The notes under the pieces were generated by a model. It had not been told where the DNA came from, did not search any database, and saw nothing but the letters and a program-made list of their open reading frames with translations. The translations under genes were made by a program, and so were the position numbers. A DNA stretch of 64,000 bases from Culex pipiens pallens (lineage: Eukaryota > Arthropoda > Insecta > Diptera > Culicidae): the NCBI RefSeq assembly GCF_016801865.2, contig NC_068938.1, positions 73,743,975-73,807,974 of the forward strand. The letters are read 5' to 3'. Positions 34,213 through 44,213 of this stretch are shown piece by piece; the first letter of the stretch is position 1; every line of letters begins with the position of its first letter.

Positions 34213-35585
34213 GATCAAAATTCTTGCCAAGTTTTCTCAGCACTGGCTGGACCGAATTTGATCAAACCGGTTGCATTCGATTTGGTTTAGGGTCCCATAC
34301 ATCGCTATTGAATTGTTTGAAGTTTCGATAAGTAGTTCAACAGTTATATAAAAAATGGGTTTTTTAAACATTTATCCGGATCTCACTTATATGCATGAAA
34401 ACTATGTCCGTATCCATCATCCAACCCATTGTTGGTTAAGTAATCAAAAGACCTTTCCAACGAGATCAAAAAATTGAAGATCTGGCAACCCTGTCTCGAG
34501 ATATGTCCACTTAAGTGATATTCATGCACTTTTTTGAAGCCGTATCCCACTTAAATGTATGTTAAGTATGTCCGGATCCACAATCCAACCCATCGTTGGT
34601 TAGGATATCAAAAAAACCTTTCCAACGAGTCCAAAACATTGAAGATCTGGCAACTTTGTCTCGAGATATGTCCACTTAAGTGATATTTGTACTTTTTTGA
34701 TGCCGGATCTTACTTAAATGTATGTAAACGATGTGCGGGTCCACCATCCGACCCATCGTTGGTTAGGTAATCGAAAAACCTTTCTAACGAGCTCACAACA
34801 TTGTTGATCTGGCAACCTTGTCTCGAGTTATGATTACTTTTTTTTTTTTTTTTTTGAATTAAATATACTTTATTGAATCTTTCTTATAATAATTACATTT
34901 GGTTTACATAATAAGTGGTCAGCTGTGGCTCTTCAGCTTTAGTTTGCTTTTCGTGATTTAAACACTGTTCATATTCATAACTTTAAAAGTATATGATTTA
35001 TCATTTTTGTAACACTAGGTACAATGAAGAAAAAAAAAAAATTTAAGAAACCATAACCTAACCTAAAATTAACTTAATCTTACCATAAACTAAACCAATC
35101 CTTGAATCAAGGGGTATTCAGATATAGCACATTTTTCCCTGAATTTCAAACATTTTTCTTGAATCTTCTGATCCAACATTTTTACTTCTACTAATTCATG
35201 AACCTCACTTGATCTAGTCCAGCCAGGAACATTCAAAACCATTTTGAGTACCTTGTTTTGGACACGCTGGAGCTTCAATTTATGAGTTCTAGCGCAACAC
35301 TCCCAAACAGGTACTGCATACTCAATAACGGGGTAAATTATTTGTTTGTAAACTGCTAGCTTATTTTTCAAAGATAACTTTGATTTTCTGTTAATTAAAG
35401 AATACAAACACCTGATGAGAATGCTGCACTTGTTCAATATTATGATTACTTAAGTTATATGTGTGTACGTATTTTTCTGGATCTAAAAAAAAGCTGAAAT
35501 ATGTGTCCAAACCACTCATATTACCTATTGTTGGTAAAAAGTGAGGAAGGCATCAACCTCGTAGGTGGATTAAGTTAGTTTTTTA
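34028..35585 (+). mobile_element. Minisatellite-bearing element, copy B
   Basis: Same layout as copy A: GCCTTCCTAAC start, leader, (GT)n microsatellite at 34148-34211, then 164-bp-type units starting at 34378, 34542, 34705 and (after the LINE) 35479, and a GTGAGGAAGGC ... GTAGGTGGATTAAG end. Units are fewer and more diverged than in copy A. A LINE fragment interrupts the third unit. Confidence 0.75.
34838..35439 (-). pseudogene. 5'-truncated Jockey-type LINE fragment
   Basis: The minus strand keeps a 115-codon frame (35437-35090) matching the region C-terminal to the reverse transcriptase of Jockey-clade retrotransposons: NKLAVYKQIIYPVIEYA, PVWECCARTHKLKLQ, RVQNKVLKM. Family ORF2 proteins run to about 900 residues, so only the end survives. 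Downstream are an AATAAA at 34874-34869 and a poly(A) tail (T run from 34838 on plus). A 10-bp duplication TTATGATTAC (34828-34837, 35440-35449) flanks it. Removing the fragment plus one duplicate leaves a 162-bp repeat unit. It is a dead-on-arrival copy with no activity expected. Confidence 0.9.
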
Positions 35586-36984
35586 TTAGAATTTAGCAAT
35601 TCTGTTCCAGGATGTTACATTTGCAATTCAGAGATTATGAGAACCTTTCAACTGAGATCAATTCATAAGCCTTTGCAGGAAAAGTACATATTTCTTCGTT
35701 TTGATTTTGCTAGCTGAGTGCTCTTTAAGGGAAAATAAATTTTGAGAAACAACCCCAGATCTATGAAAATTGCGATTTCGTAGAGAATTGCTTTTACATT
35801 AAAAAAAAACTCAGATTAAATTTCCGGACATTATGAAAACCAAGATTTTTGCTTTTTTTTGGTAGTACCTTCAATTAATTGGAGCTTGATCAGAGAAGTT
35901 CATATTCGAGCGCTTTTCACTTTAGATGTAATGAACCCTATATTAACTCAAAATCTCAAAAATAACAATAAAACTGATGTTCAAATTCCTTTTATTGAAC
36001 AAAAACTAAAGTAAAGCATCTAAAAAAACCTCAACATAACCTCACAATAAAAAAGAGCCGGGTGCTCGGCGGGGCGGTTGCAAAAACACTCCCAAGACTA
36101 GACCAAATTCATTATCAGAGCTCACTCTCTCTCTTCAAACTCATTATTCCACACTTGTCAGCGATGATGCTCGAGGAAGCATCTGCTCAGTATGTTGAAC
36201 CAGAGACCAGGGTTTCAACCCCCATCCCTTCTATATTTTTTGCAGTCAGAGGCAGCCATCAGCAGTTTCAAGTGTGGTGGCGGTCGTAGGTCTCGTCGTC
36301 GACAACCCCTTACGTGTAGTAGTACTCTGCCCCTCCGAAGAAAATGGGGTGACATTGTGCACAAGAAGTAGTGTCCCAAATAAAAGAGTATACTCCCCCG
36401 AGGGGGATGGGGAGGGCTGCACCACAAATGTTCATCCTTGCTTCTTAGTGCTGAGGAGTGTCCTTTTTGACACACTCGTGGGATACACAGTACACCACTG
36501 TACGAACATATCTCTTCTAATAATTTTGTAAAATTTTACACTGAAAAGATTGACACATTATGCTTGATGATTCCTTAACAAATTAAAAAAAAAACTACTG
36601 TATTAAAGATGTGTAATTTTTAACGAAGCTCCCAAATAAAAAAAAATATTTTGTTAAACGGTGTAAAGATGAAGAGTATGTGGCATTAGTAGTTAGTGAC
36701 AGCAAAAATGTCGCGCGAGCATGTCAAAGCTGGGGGAAGAAAGAGGGTTAGACCATTTTTTCCCTGAAGATGCACCTTCTCAGTTAGTGACGGTGATGAT
36801 TGTTGTGCAACTGCCAAGATTTGTTGAGAGGCATTTTGCGCATCCATTGTGACGAGAAGGAGGACAAATTACACATGATGGTTTTTAAGGAACAATTGTG
36901 TGGTTTCGAGGTGCTTCAAAATTTTAGAGAAGGATGAACAAAAATTCTAAGATAAAGAGTAGAAAAAATTATGCAAAAGCGACT
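35586..36984. other. Intronic DNA without a gene
   Basis: AT-rich to 36060; 36060-36540 is a GC-richer, low-repeat island with several short frames of no known family; 36540-36984 is AT-rich. One GCGATTTCGTAGAGAATTGC foldback-family end is at 35773. Confidence 0.4.
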
Positions 36985-37145
36985 ATCGTGGTCTTTAATA
37001 GAAGTTTATGCAACAAGTTGCAAAAAGAGGATTTTTTCAGCACGAGTCGTACATTTATCCGACGAGGTTCACCGAGTTGGATAAATACGAAGAGTGCTGA
37101 AAAAATCAAGTTTTGCAACGAGTTTCATACAACATTTTTGCAATT
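36985..37145. mobile_element. Short inverted-repeat MITE
   Basis: Inverted arms TTTTTTCAGCAC...TTTATCC and GGATAAAT...GTGCTGAAAAAAT around a short centre, with outer TTGCAAAAAGAGG / TTTTGCAACGAG. No coding capacity. Target duplication not resolved. Confidence 0.6.
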
Positions 37146-37595
37146 CCAAAAAACACACAATGAGTGAAATTTTTTGTCAAATTTTCTTGTATTTTGTCAA
37201 TAAATCGTTTAAATCAAAAAAATGTTAAAAAGTGTTACTTTTGGAAACAAGTGCTGAAAAGTTCAACTTTTCAGCACCCATTTATTTTGAAAAGTGTTGC
37301 TATTCGATTCTGTTATTTTTGGTACAGAAAAGTAGGCTATTTCGTCGTTAAAGAATGACAGGAAAAGTATATAATTTCACGACGGAATTGCAAAAATTAT
37401 TATTTTTCATTTTCCAAAAAAAGAACCTCAAACCTGATTTCAAAAATTAAAAAAAAAACGATCAGAAAATTTAAAGAATGCTTTGCTTAATGGCACTATA
37501 CAATACCAATATATTTTTTTCATTTAATTTTTTTCGTTCTTTAAACATTACTGGTATGAAGTTTCGTGCATGTTTTGCATGCGATTTTACCACTG

Positions 37596-38899
37596 CACAG
37601 TGGTCCAGATCGCAAAATTAAGTGGAAAATTGATTTTCCGAAAAATGGTTAAGTTTTGGACCTTTGGTGTCTTCAGAAGAGTTGTTGCAAATGGAAAGGG
37701 GAATTTTTGGTTTGGTTTAAAATTAGGGTGGTTCACGATTAGGGTGATTTTGGAAATCTAACTTTACAGGCATATTTTTGGGATTTTTTTGTCGTGTAAA
37801 AAGTTGTTAGGCTTTAAAATTCCAGCAGCTTTGTCAAAGACGCCAAAATTTTATCTCGTAATCTACGCCTTCTATGACCAAATTTATAGAAAGCATCTGA
37901 GCAAACCTTCAAAAATCAGTTTTTTGAACGTGGCAATTCAGGGTTAAGTTTTAGAGAAAAGTGATTTGCAGAGAAATTTTAGAGCTCTAAAAAAACAAAC
38001 ATTTTTATTTGACACGTCAATTTGGACTTAAGGGTCAGATGTTACAGCCATTTTAAGATTAAAAAGATGTAAATTTAAAACATAAATATCTCAAAAAAGC
38101 GCAAGCCAAATTTTAAGCACCAGGTTGCATGTGCAATAGGAGATCTAAATCGATTAGTCGATACTTTGGCTTAATTATGAGGGCAGAATCAGATTCAGCG
38201 GGCAAAATTACATGGAAAAACATATATTTGGACCACTTTCAATTTTAATTAGGGTGGTCCCATATGATTTTCCCTTTAAAATTATACTTTTTTCAAATGA
38301 AGATATCTCGAGTTTACAGAAAAAATCTCTGAGATTTTTTCAGCGTTTGTAGTGCTAGATCTCCTCTTTCAAATGCAACCTAGTGATCAAAATTTGGCCC
38401 GCGAATTTTTGAGATATTTATGTTTTTAATTAACATCTTTTTAACCTTAAAATGGCTGTAACATCTGACCCTTAAGTCCAAATTGACGTGTCAACAAATA
38501 AAAATGTTTGTTTTTTAGAGCTCTAAAATTTCTCTGCAAATCACTTTTCTCTAAAACTTAACCCTGAATTGCCACGTTCAAAAAACTGTTTTTTGAAGGT
38601 TTGCTCAGGTGCTTTCTATAAATTTGGTCATAGAAGGCGTAGATTACGAGATAAAATTCTGGCGTCTTTCTGGAATTGGCAAGCCCAACAACTTTCTAGA
38701 AGACAAAAAAAATCCAAAAATATTCCTGTAAAGTTAGATTTTCAAAATCATCCTAATCGTAAACCACCCTAATTTTAAACCAAACCAAAAGTTGCCCTTT
38801 CCATTTGCAACAACTCTTCTGAAGACATCAAAGCTCCAAAACTCAACCATTTTTCGAAATATCCATTTTCCACTTAATTTTACGACATGGACCACTGTG
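37596..38899. mobile_element. CACAGTG-ended foldback element (Transib-like)
   Basis: A 1304-bp palindromic element with arms of about 600 bp meeting near 38245. Terminal repeats start CACAGTGGTCCA and are inverted at the far end. A 5-bp direct repeat CACTG lies directly outside (37591-37595, 38900-38904). Transib transposons, relatives of the RAG recombinase, use CACAGTG-like heptamer ends and 5-bp duplications (family knowledge). No transposase frame, so it would be non-autonomous. Confidence 0.75.
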
Positions 38900-38904
38900 C
38901 ACTG

Positions 38905-40089
38905 TGTACTAAGTTTTTTTTATCAAAAGTTGAAAATTAAATAAAAAAACACACCTACACAAAAACACTATAAAATTGGTATCGATCATCACTATTGTGC
39001 TCGTTGTGGAAAATTCATCCAAGTCTGCAAAACTGCACTCTGCTGCTACTGCTGCATCAACCAAAAACTGCTGTCCTCCTGCTGGCACACAAAAAAACCA
39101 CCCCCTCAGAGTCTAGTCTTGGCCCGTCCCACAGCCAACAGCGCATCATGTCCGACCGGTGAATAACTCACACAACGCGGGGCAGACCCCACAGTAGTGT
39201 TCTCTCCGCAAGGGGTCTTTACCAAAAACTCTCTAAACTCTGGCGCAAGACTGTTGTTGTGTTGGGGGAGTTGCAAAGTTTGTGCATCTGTGTGTGTGTG
39301 TTCTCTTTCGAATAAATATGAATACTCGCTGTGCACACAATTTTTGAGTGTGCGAGTTTGTCGAGATAATTTAAACAATTTAAACTTTTAAACAATTCAG
39401 GAGCATGTGCATGTGTACAAATTCACACACACACACACAATCTCAAAAACGACCATAGTTTGGGCCCTCCCTCCTTGAGAATCTTCTCGGACAAAACTTT
39501 TCAAACAAGAAATCTCTCAGGCGAGGTCTCGAGAGTGAAATCTTGAGGAAAGTTTTCCCTCGAAATCGGAGAACTTTGCTGTGTTGGTCGATTGTGTAAA
39601 TTTGGTGGTGGTGCAGCAGCAGCAGCGGCCATAACTATCTGGAGCAGAAACAAGATGCATCGGTGAAATCTTTGTTTCGAGAAGTAATTTCCAAGTGTGC
39701 TGACAGGAGGTCGAAAAATTGGCCACGTTTTAATTGTTGTTGTCAAGAATTTTAGTTTTATGGGCAAATTGTTTGGTTTAGAAAATCTTTTGAGCCATAT
39801 CAAAATCAATGACACGTTTTTTTTTTATTTATTAGGCGCATTTAAGAAGGCATTAGCAAACTAAAGGTCGATTAAGTCGCTTTTAATAGAATCATTACAC
39901 CTAACCGGCAGTTGCATGAATATGATGCATGCATTTTTTGCGATACAGGGGTATGGCCTTTTTGACCGTTACCGACAATTATCTACATTAATGACTGTCG
40001 TTTGCTGGTATTGCGTAAAACAATATTAGCAGAACGAGGATTGAACCATTGGGACGTGGCGTCCCATCGTGCTGCCATCTGTTTTTTTT
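38905..40089. other. Intronic DNA, low repeat content
   Basis: 39000-39750 has balanced composition with short (GT)n and (CA)n runs at 39289-39300 and 39425-39440. 39820-40089 has a tRNA-like remnant (AACGAGGATTGAACCATTGG near 40033, a reversed B-box). No gene recognised. Confidence 0.35.
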
Positions 40090-40805
40090 TAAGTGCAAGA
40101 GTTTTGAAAAAGCTACTTTTTGCGTTTCTCTTTGTTTCGTCGTCCGTGTCTGTCGCGGGTGACATGAACGGCCATGATCGATGACGACTAACTTTTTCAA
40201 AACTTTTTTTCGTAAAATCGCAATAACTCGTGATGTTTATAAGCAAACCCCTTATGTCTATATATCAAATTTTTTGTGATTGTCTGCTCTACATTTTTGT
40301 ACAACATTGTCACACTCTAAAAAATAACCCTGCAAAGTTAGAAAAAAACACGAAATTTTAAAATGAAAATTTTTGTACTAAATGAAAAAATGACCCTTCT
40401 GGGTCAATGTAGATTTGAAAAGAACATTAAATTTCCCATAAAATTACATGTTCCAAAAATGTTTACAGTCGAGTAACAGAAAATGGGAGAATTTTTAAAA
40501 CTTTTTTAGTGTTTTTTTTTTTTTGATGAAAAATGCGTTTTTTCGGAATTCTGAGTACGCCATCAAATCGGGCGTCTAATTTTACATGAAAGTTTCTTTG
40601 ACACCAAATTTCTATCTCATCACCGTTTCAGGCTGCAAATTATTGAAAAACACCTCTTTTTCGCATGTCCAAAAATGAAAGGGGTCGTACCGGCCCTCCG
40701 TCACGAGATATCAAAAAAACGGACCTCAGATTCGTGATCAGGGACAAAAGTTACCCCTTAGGACAAAGTTTCAAGCAAATCGAAGAGGGGTCGGGCAACT
40801 GCTGT
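40090..40805. mobile_element. Partial copy of the 26634-27765 foldback element
   Basis: Matches its interior and right arm in the same orientation (ACTCGTGATGTTTATAAG, ATAACCCTGCAAAGTTAG, GGGGTCG). It lacks the SINE: the site near 40248 reads GCAAACCCCTTATGTC without interruption. The outer ends are lost. Confidence 0.75.
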
Positions 40806-40930
40806 GTGCATGTCTATTTGCAGCAAAAGGTTCACTTTGGTGTGAATTCTGTGTCCAACCACAAGAAAAATAACTAAACCTGAGACCGTTGTAGGTGATG
40901 ATGACTTATCGGATGATTTCACAGTGATGG

Positions 40931-41301
40931 TAAGGCGTCATCCATAAAGTATGTCACGCTAAAATCGGCAAAAATTAACCCCCCCTCTCCCCTCTGTCAC
41001 ACTTTGTCACGGAAGGTTGAACCCCCCTCAAAAAGTACGTCACATTTTGCCAGACGCCCCCCCTTGTTTTCGATGGGATTTGTTATAGTTTTTTATATCT
41101 TTAGTAAGCAAACAATTTTAGAAAAAAGGATTCAATTTAATTGTGTATATTTCGAATTAATATTATGCAATCATAAAAAACATAGCGTGACGTCACAGTC
41201 TCGTAACCCCCCCCCCCTCACCCCTTCGTCACATCTTGTCACACCTACAGTAACCCCCCCTACCCCCCTAAGAGCATACGTACTTTATGGATGACGCCTA
41301 A
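40931..41301. mobile_element. MITE with GGCGTCATCCATAAAGTA ends
   Basis: Inverted ends GGCGTCATCCATAAAGTA (left) and TACTTTATGGATGACGCC (right), each next to TA. C-rich runs occur inside near both ends. Relics of the family are at 4512 and 52438-52527. Confidence 0.85.
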
Positions 41302-41589
41302 GTGAATACAACACTTAATTTTATATAACATAATAAAATTATAAGCTTGAAACTTGGTGAAAATTTTGCTCGATTTCTATTTTTAAGGAATTCACGAGAA
41401 ATTAAATATCTTTTTTAAATATGTTTAACAAAATTTGTAAAATCCTTTCATTATTATAATTTTTTTAAACATTAATTAAACTTTACATGTTTTATAATAA
41501 CAGTTAAAAAAAGTTTTGTTTTTATGCTTTTTAACAGTAATTTGCAAAAAAAAACAAATTAGTACAAAATGTTTAAATTTTAGGCCAAC
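41302..41589. other. AT-rich intronic DNA
   Basis: Nothing recognisable. Confidence 0.4.
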
Positions 41590-42015
41590 ACCCACACCCA
41601 AAACTGGCAGCGCTAGTCCGAGAGAATGATGGTCTCGAGTCGAGAGAATAGTGGTACCATTCACGGACGCAGAGAACACAGCTCGAGATGGGCGATAGAA
41701 CTATTCTCTCGAGGTTCATTTGCAAAAAAAAGTTCATCCGTCAAACAAAAAACCAAAAGTGTCGACAACGGGAATCGAATCAGAGACCTTTGATAAACCA
41801 ATCCAATGACTTAGCTGCCTCGGCCACCACAGCTTGGTGACCAAGGAGAAGTCAGAAGTCGATGTATGACACTTGTTGGAGATTTATTGATTCAACTAAC
41901 GAATGAACTCATTTGTTATGATGGTGTGAGTTGGTACCATTATTCTATCGATTTTGGCACTGAGCCCTCAATAAATTTTGAGAAAACGATTATCTCGACT
42001 CTGAATTTTGGGTGC
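41590..42015 (-). mobile_element. SINE-like repeat, copy 2
   Basis: Direct repeat of 7640-8070. On the minus strand about 41843-41762 reads as a Leu/Ser-type tRNA head: GTGGCCGAGGCAGCTAAG (A-box region) and GATTCGATTCCCG (B-box). The rest is tRNA-unrelated and ends near 41590. Confidence 0.6.
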
Positions 42016-42149
42016 AGCATTAATTTGTGAGGCATTATTATAAAATTTACTGCATATTCAAAAAAATATTGCTAACAACAGCTAATTACTGAATACATGT
42101 ACGAATATTTTTCTGTATTCAAGTTAGTAAGTAAAGTAAATCTTTCCCA

Positions 42150-42428
42150 GTTCCTGAGGGGAACACCCTTGAAGAGTATCGGGGCCGGCATTTACAAAGC
42201 GGATTCAGTGGCAGTTTTATTCTCAACTTAATGTTAACATGTTAAGGTTAATGTTAACATTCCATAGGTCGCCTCCCTAAGGTGTCGTGATAAGGGCTAG
42301 TTTGTGACGATACACAATCGAATCCAGCAGGGAAAAGATCGCCAGTTGTGTTGGTCCGAGCCGGGATTTGAACCCCGATCTACCGCTTACGAGGCGGAAG
42401 CGTTACCACTGGGCTACGTGGCTCGGTC
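42150..42428 (-). mobile_element. tRNA-Thr-derived SINE, intact copy
   Basis: The head at 42426-42356 (minus) has a perfect CCGAGCC/GGCTCGG acceptor stem, a CGT anticodon loop and a near-consensus B-box GGGTTCAAATCCC (one base off). The body ends near 42150 at CTGAGGGGAACACCC on plus. It has no insertion at the position where the copy at 5245-6267 carries the TTAA element. Confidence 0.8.
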
Positions 42429-43065
42429 AAGTAAGACATTAGTTAATAATATAGCTGGAAATTCGGCCCTGCCTGTATCGTTAAATAATCAAAGAAAATA
42501 TATATAGAAACTAACATAAATTATGTTTAATTAAGGAATGTTTTGTTAAAAACCACTAATAATTTGCTGCATGCAAAAATATTTCGGTTGATACAACGAA
42601 AAAAAATGTTAAAAAATAGTTGAAAAATATGGTTCAGCCTGTTTTTTACGGAATATTCCACAATATTTCAGCTGAAAACAAAAAAAAATAGTTAATTTCT
42701 GAAAAAAATATTCTAGCAGTCGACTGCTAGAATTTTTTTCGGCCATTTAACCAACAAAAATGACAATTTCAACTATTTTTCTAGTTAATTTTAGTTACTG
42801 GTGGTCAGCAATTTCGGGTTAACAAAATCAACAATCGATTGTAGAAAAAATGCTGTGTAAAAAATTAACCCATACTTAATAGTTAAATTAACCAAGATTT
42901 TCATAGATTTGCCCCGGCCGGTCTCTCCGTGCATCGATTTTGGCGCCCCCCAAGAGCTGGCGCCCTTGGCGGTCGCCAACCCCTAGGTACGGCGCTGGTC
43001 ATTTTATTTAAACTAGAGATATCTTTATTGTCTGATGACAACATGTCAATGAAAGAGCTTTAATA
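42429..43065. other. AT-rich DNA with a 24-bp perfect palindrome
   Basis: A perfect palindrome of 24 bp spans 42710-42733, centred on GTCGAC at 42719-42724, inside A/T-rich inverted flanks. It may be the fold of a decayed foldback element (about 42540-42900). No gene. Confidence 0.55.
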
Positions 43066-43069
43066 TTAA

Positions 43070-43618
43070 CATTCCAACGCCCAAGGCTCCAAAAAAGTTG
43101 GAACGGTAACTTCAACTCGCTGGTTCTCGGGCCTGACTCAACCAATCAAGATGATTCTTCTTCCCAGTGTTTTGTTAGGATGTCTAGATGATTCTAGAAC
43201 TTTGCAGAACTTAATTTGATCAAATCTGTAATTTTTGCGATCAAAAACATCGTTCCAACTTTTTTTCGCGTGTAAAAAAAAATCGCCGAAAATTCCGCGG
43301 AGGCAGTCTTGAAGTTTGGTGCTATTTTGCATATTTCCCAAGCCTGCGAAAATTTACTGTAACGCATTTTGCAGGCTTCGGGTTTTGACTGTTAAAAAAG
43401 GTGGAACGATGTTTTCGGTCGCAGAAATTACAGATTTGTTCAAATTAAGCTCTGCAAAGTTCTAGAATCATCTAGACATCCTAAAAAATCACTGGAAAGA
43501 AGAATCATCTTGATTGGTTAAGTTAGGCCCGAGAACCAGCGAGTTGAAGTTACCGTTCCACCTTTTTTGGAAGGCTTGGGCGTCCGTGTAAGTTGGACAT
43601 GCGTTGGGCGTTCCAGTG
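43070..43618. mobile_element. TTAA-flanked palindromic MITE
   Basis: A 549-bp element with long inverted arms (ACGCCCAAGGCTCC..., GGAACGGTAACTTCAACTCG). TTAA lies directly outside each end (43066-43069, 43619-43622). Ends are CATTCCAACGCCCA and, inverted, CACTGGAACGCCCA. A piggyBac-type target is inferred. Its sequence is unrelated to the TTAA element at 5320. Confidence 0.8.
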
Positions 43619-43622
43619 TTAA

Positions 43623-44076
43623 AAAGATAACTTGTCAGAGGGACAATTCCTTAGTCTGGAAGAAGGTTAGACTAGAATTTTATTCTACTGCGATCAATGC
43701 AGAGTCTATTAAAAAGATCTCTTGTAGAACTCATGAAACTTTTAGCAACAAAAAATAAATAAATCAAACTCAATATTGAAGATTCAACTCTTTAGATGCC
43801 ATTAACATCCAAATTTTGATTCCCGATCCTAGAAAATTAACAAAAAGAAAACAAAATGAAACCAGTCACAAAGATGTGTCCTCCGCCAAGTGCGTTATAA
43901 ACCTCGTGTGATTACCATATAGATGCACCACCCTTAAAACCCCCCAAAAAATCACTTCCGCCCATAAGTACTCTCCCTCGCAGTATAAAGATATTGACAA
44001 ATTCCTCCTCCCGCACCCGGTTTTCCCAACTTTACTGCAATCAAAGCCCATAAAAAAATCTTGAAACCTCTTCGAT
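43623..44076. other. Intron sequence just after exon 1
   Basis: Low-repeat, AT-rich first part of the long intron. No feature beyond the donor site. Confidence 0.4.
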
Positions 44077-44082
44077 ACTCAC

Positions 44083-44213
44083 TCGTTGTGCGGGATGTCC
44101 TCGTCGGGGTCGGCCGCCGCCGCCTGGATCGCCACCAGCAGCACAACCGCCATTATTCCGGTCAGCAAACGACGCCTCGTCCGACGACGACCCGTCGACG
44201 GTGACGGATCCAT
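44083..44213 (-). CDS. Coding exon 1 (signal peptide) of the alpha-2/delta-like gene
   Basis: From ATG at 44213 (with an in-frame TGA upstream) to 44083, followed by GTGAGT. It encodes 43 residues plus two bases of a Glu codon: a basic stretch GRRRTRRRLLTG, a hydrophobic core IMAVVLLVAIQAAAA, then DPDEDIPHN. This is a classic signal peptide with likely cleavage in the Ala run. A second in-frame ATG at 44153 has a better context (A at -3, G at +4) and also keeps the hydrophobic core, so either start is possible. Joined to 23875-23794 it reads DEDIPHNEVRNWAIRFG. The product would enter the secretory pathway. Other-frame open stretches here (44256-44041, 44146-43952) lack these features. Confidence 0.7.

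Larger units (their letters stand above)
23876..44082 (-). other. Intron 1 of the alpha-2/delta-like gene, about 20.2 kb
   Basis: Runs from donor GTGAGT at 44082-44077 to acceptor CAG ending at 23876. It is filled with foldback elements, SINEs, minisatellite elements and a LINE fragment, annotated separately. Very long, repeat-filled first introns are common in culicine neuronal genes (general knowledge). Its existence depends on joining the two exons, which rests on phase and protein pattern. Confidence 0.6.
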
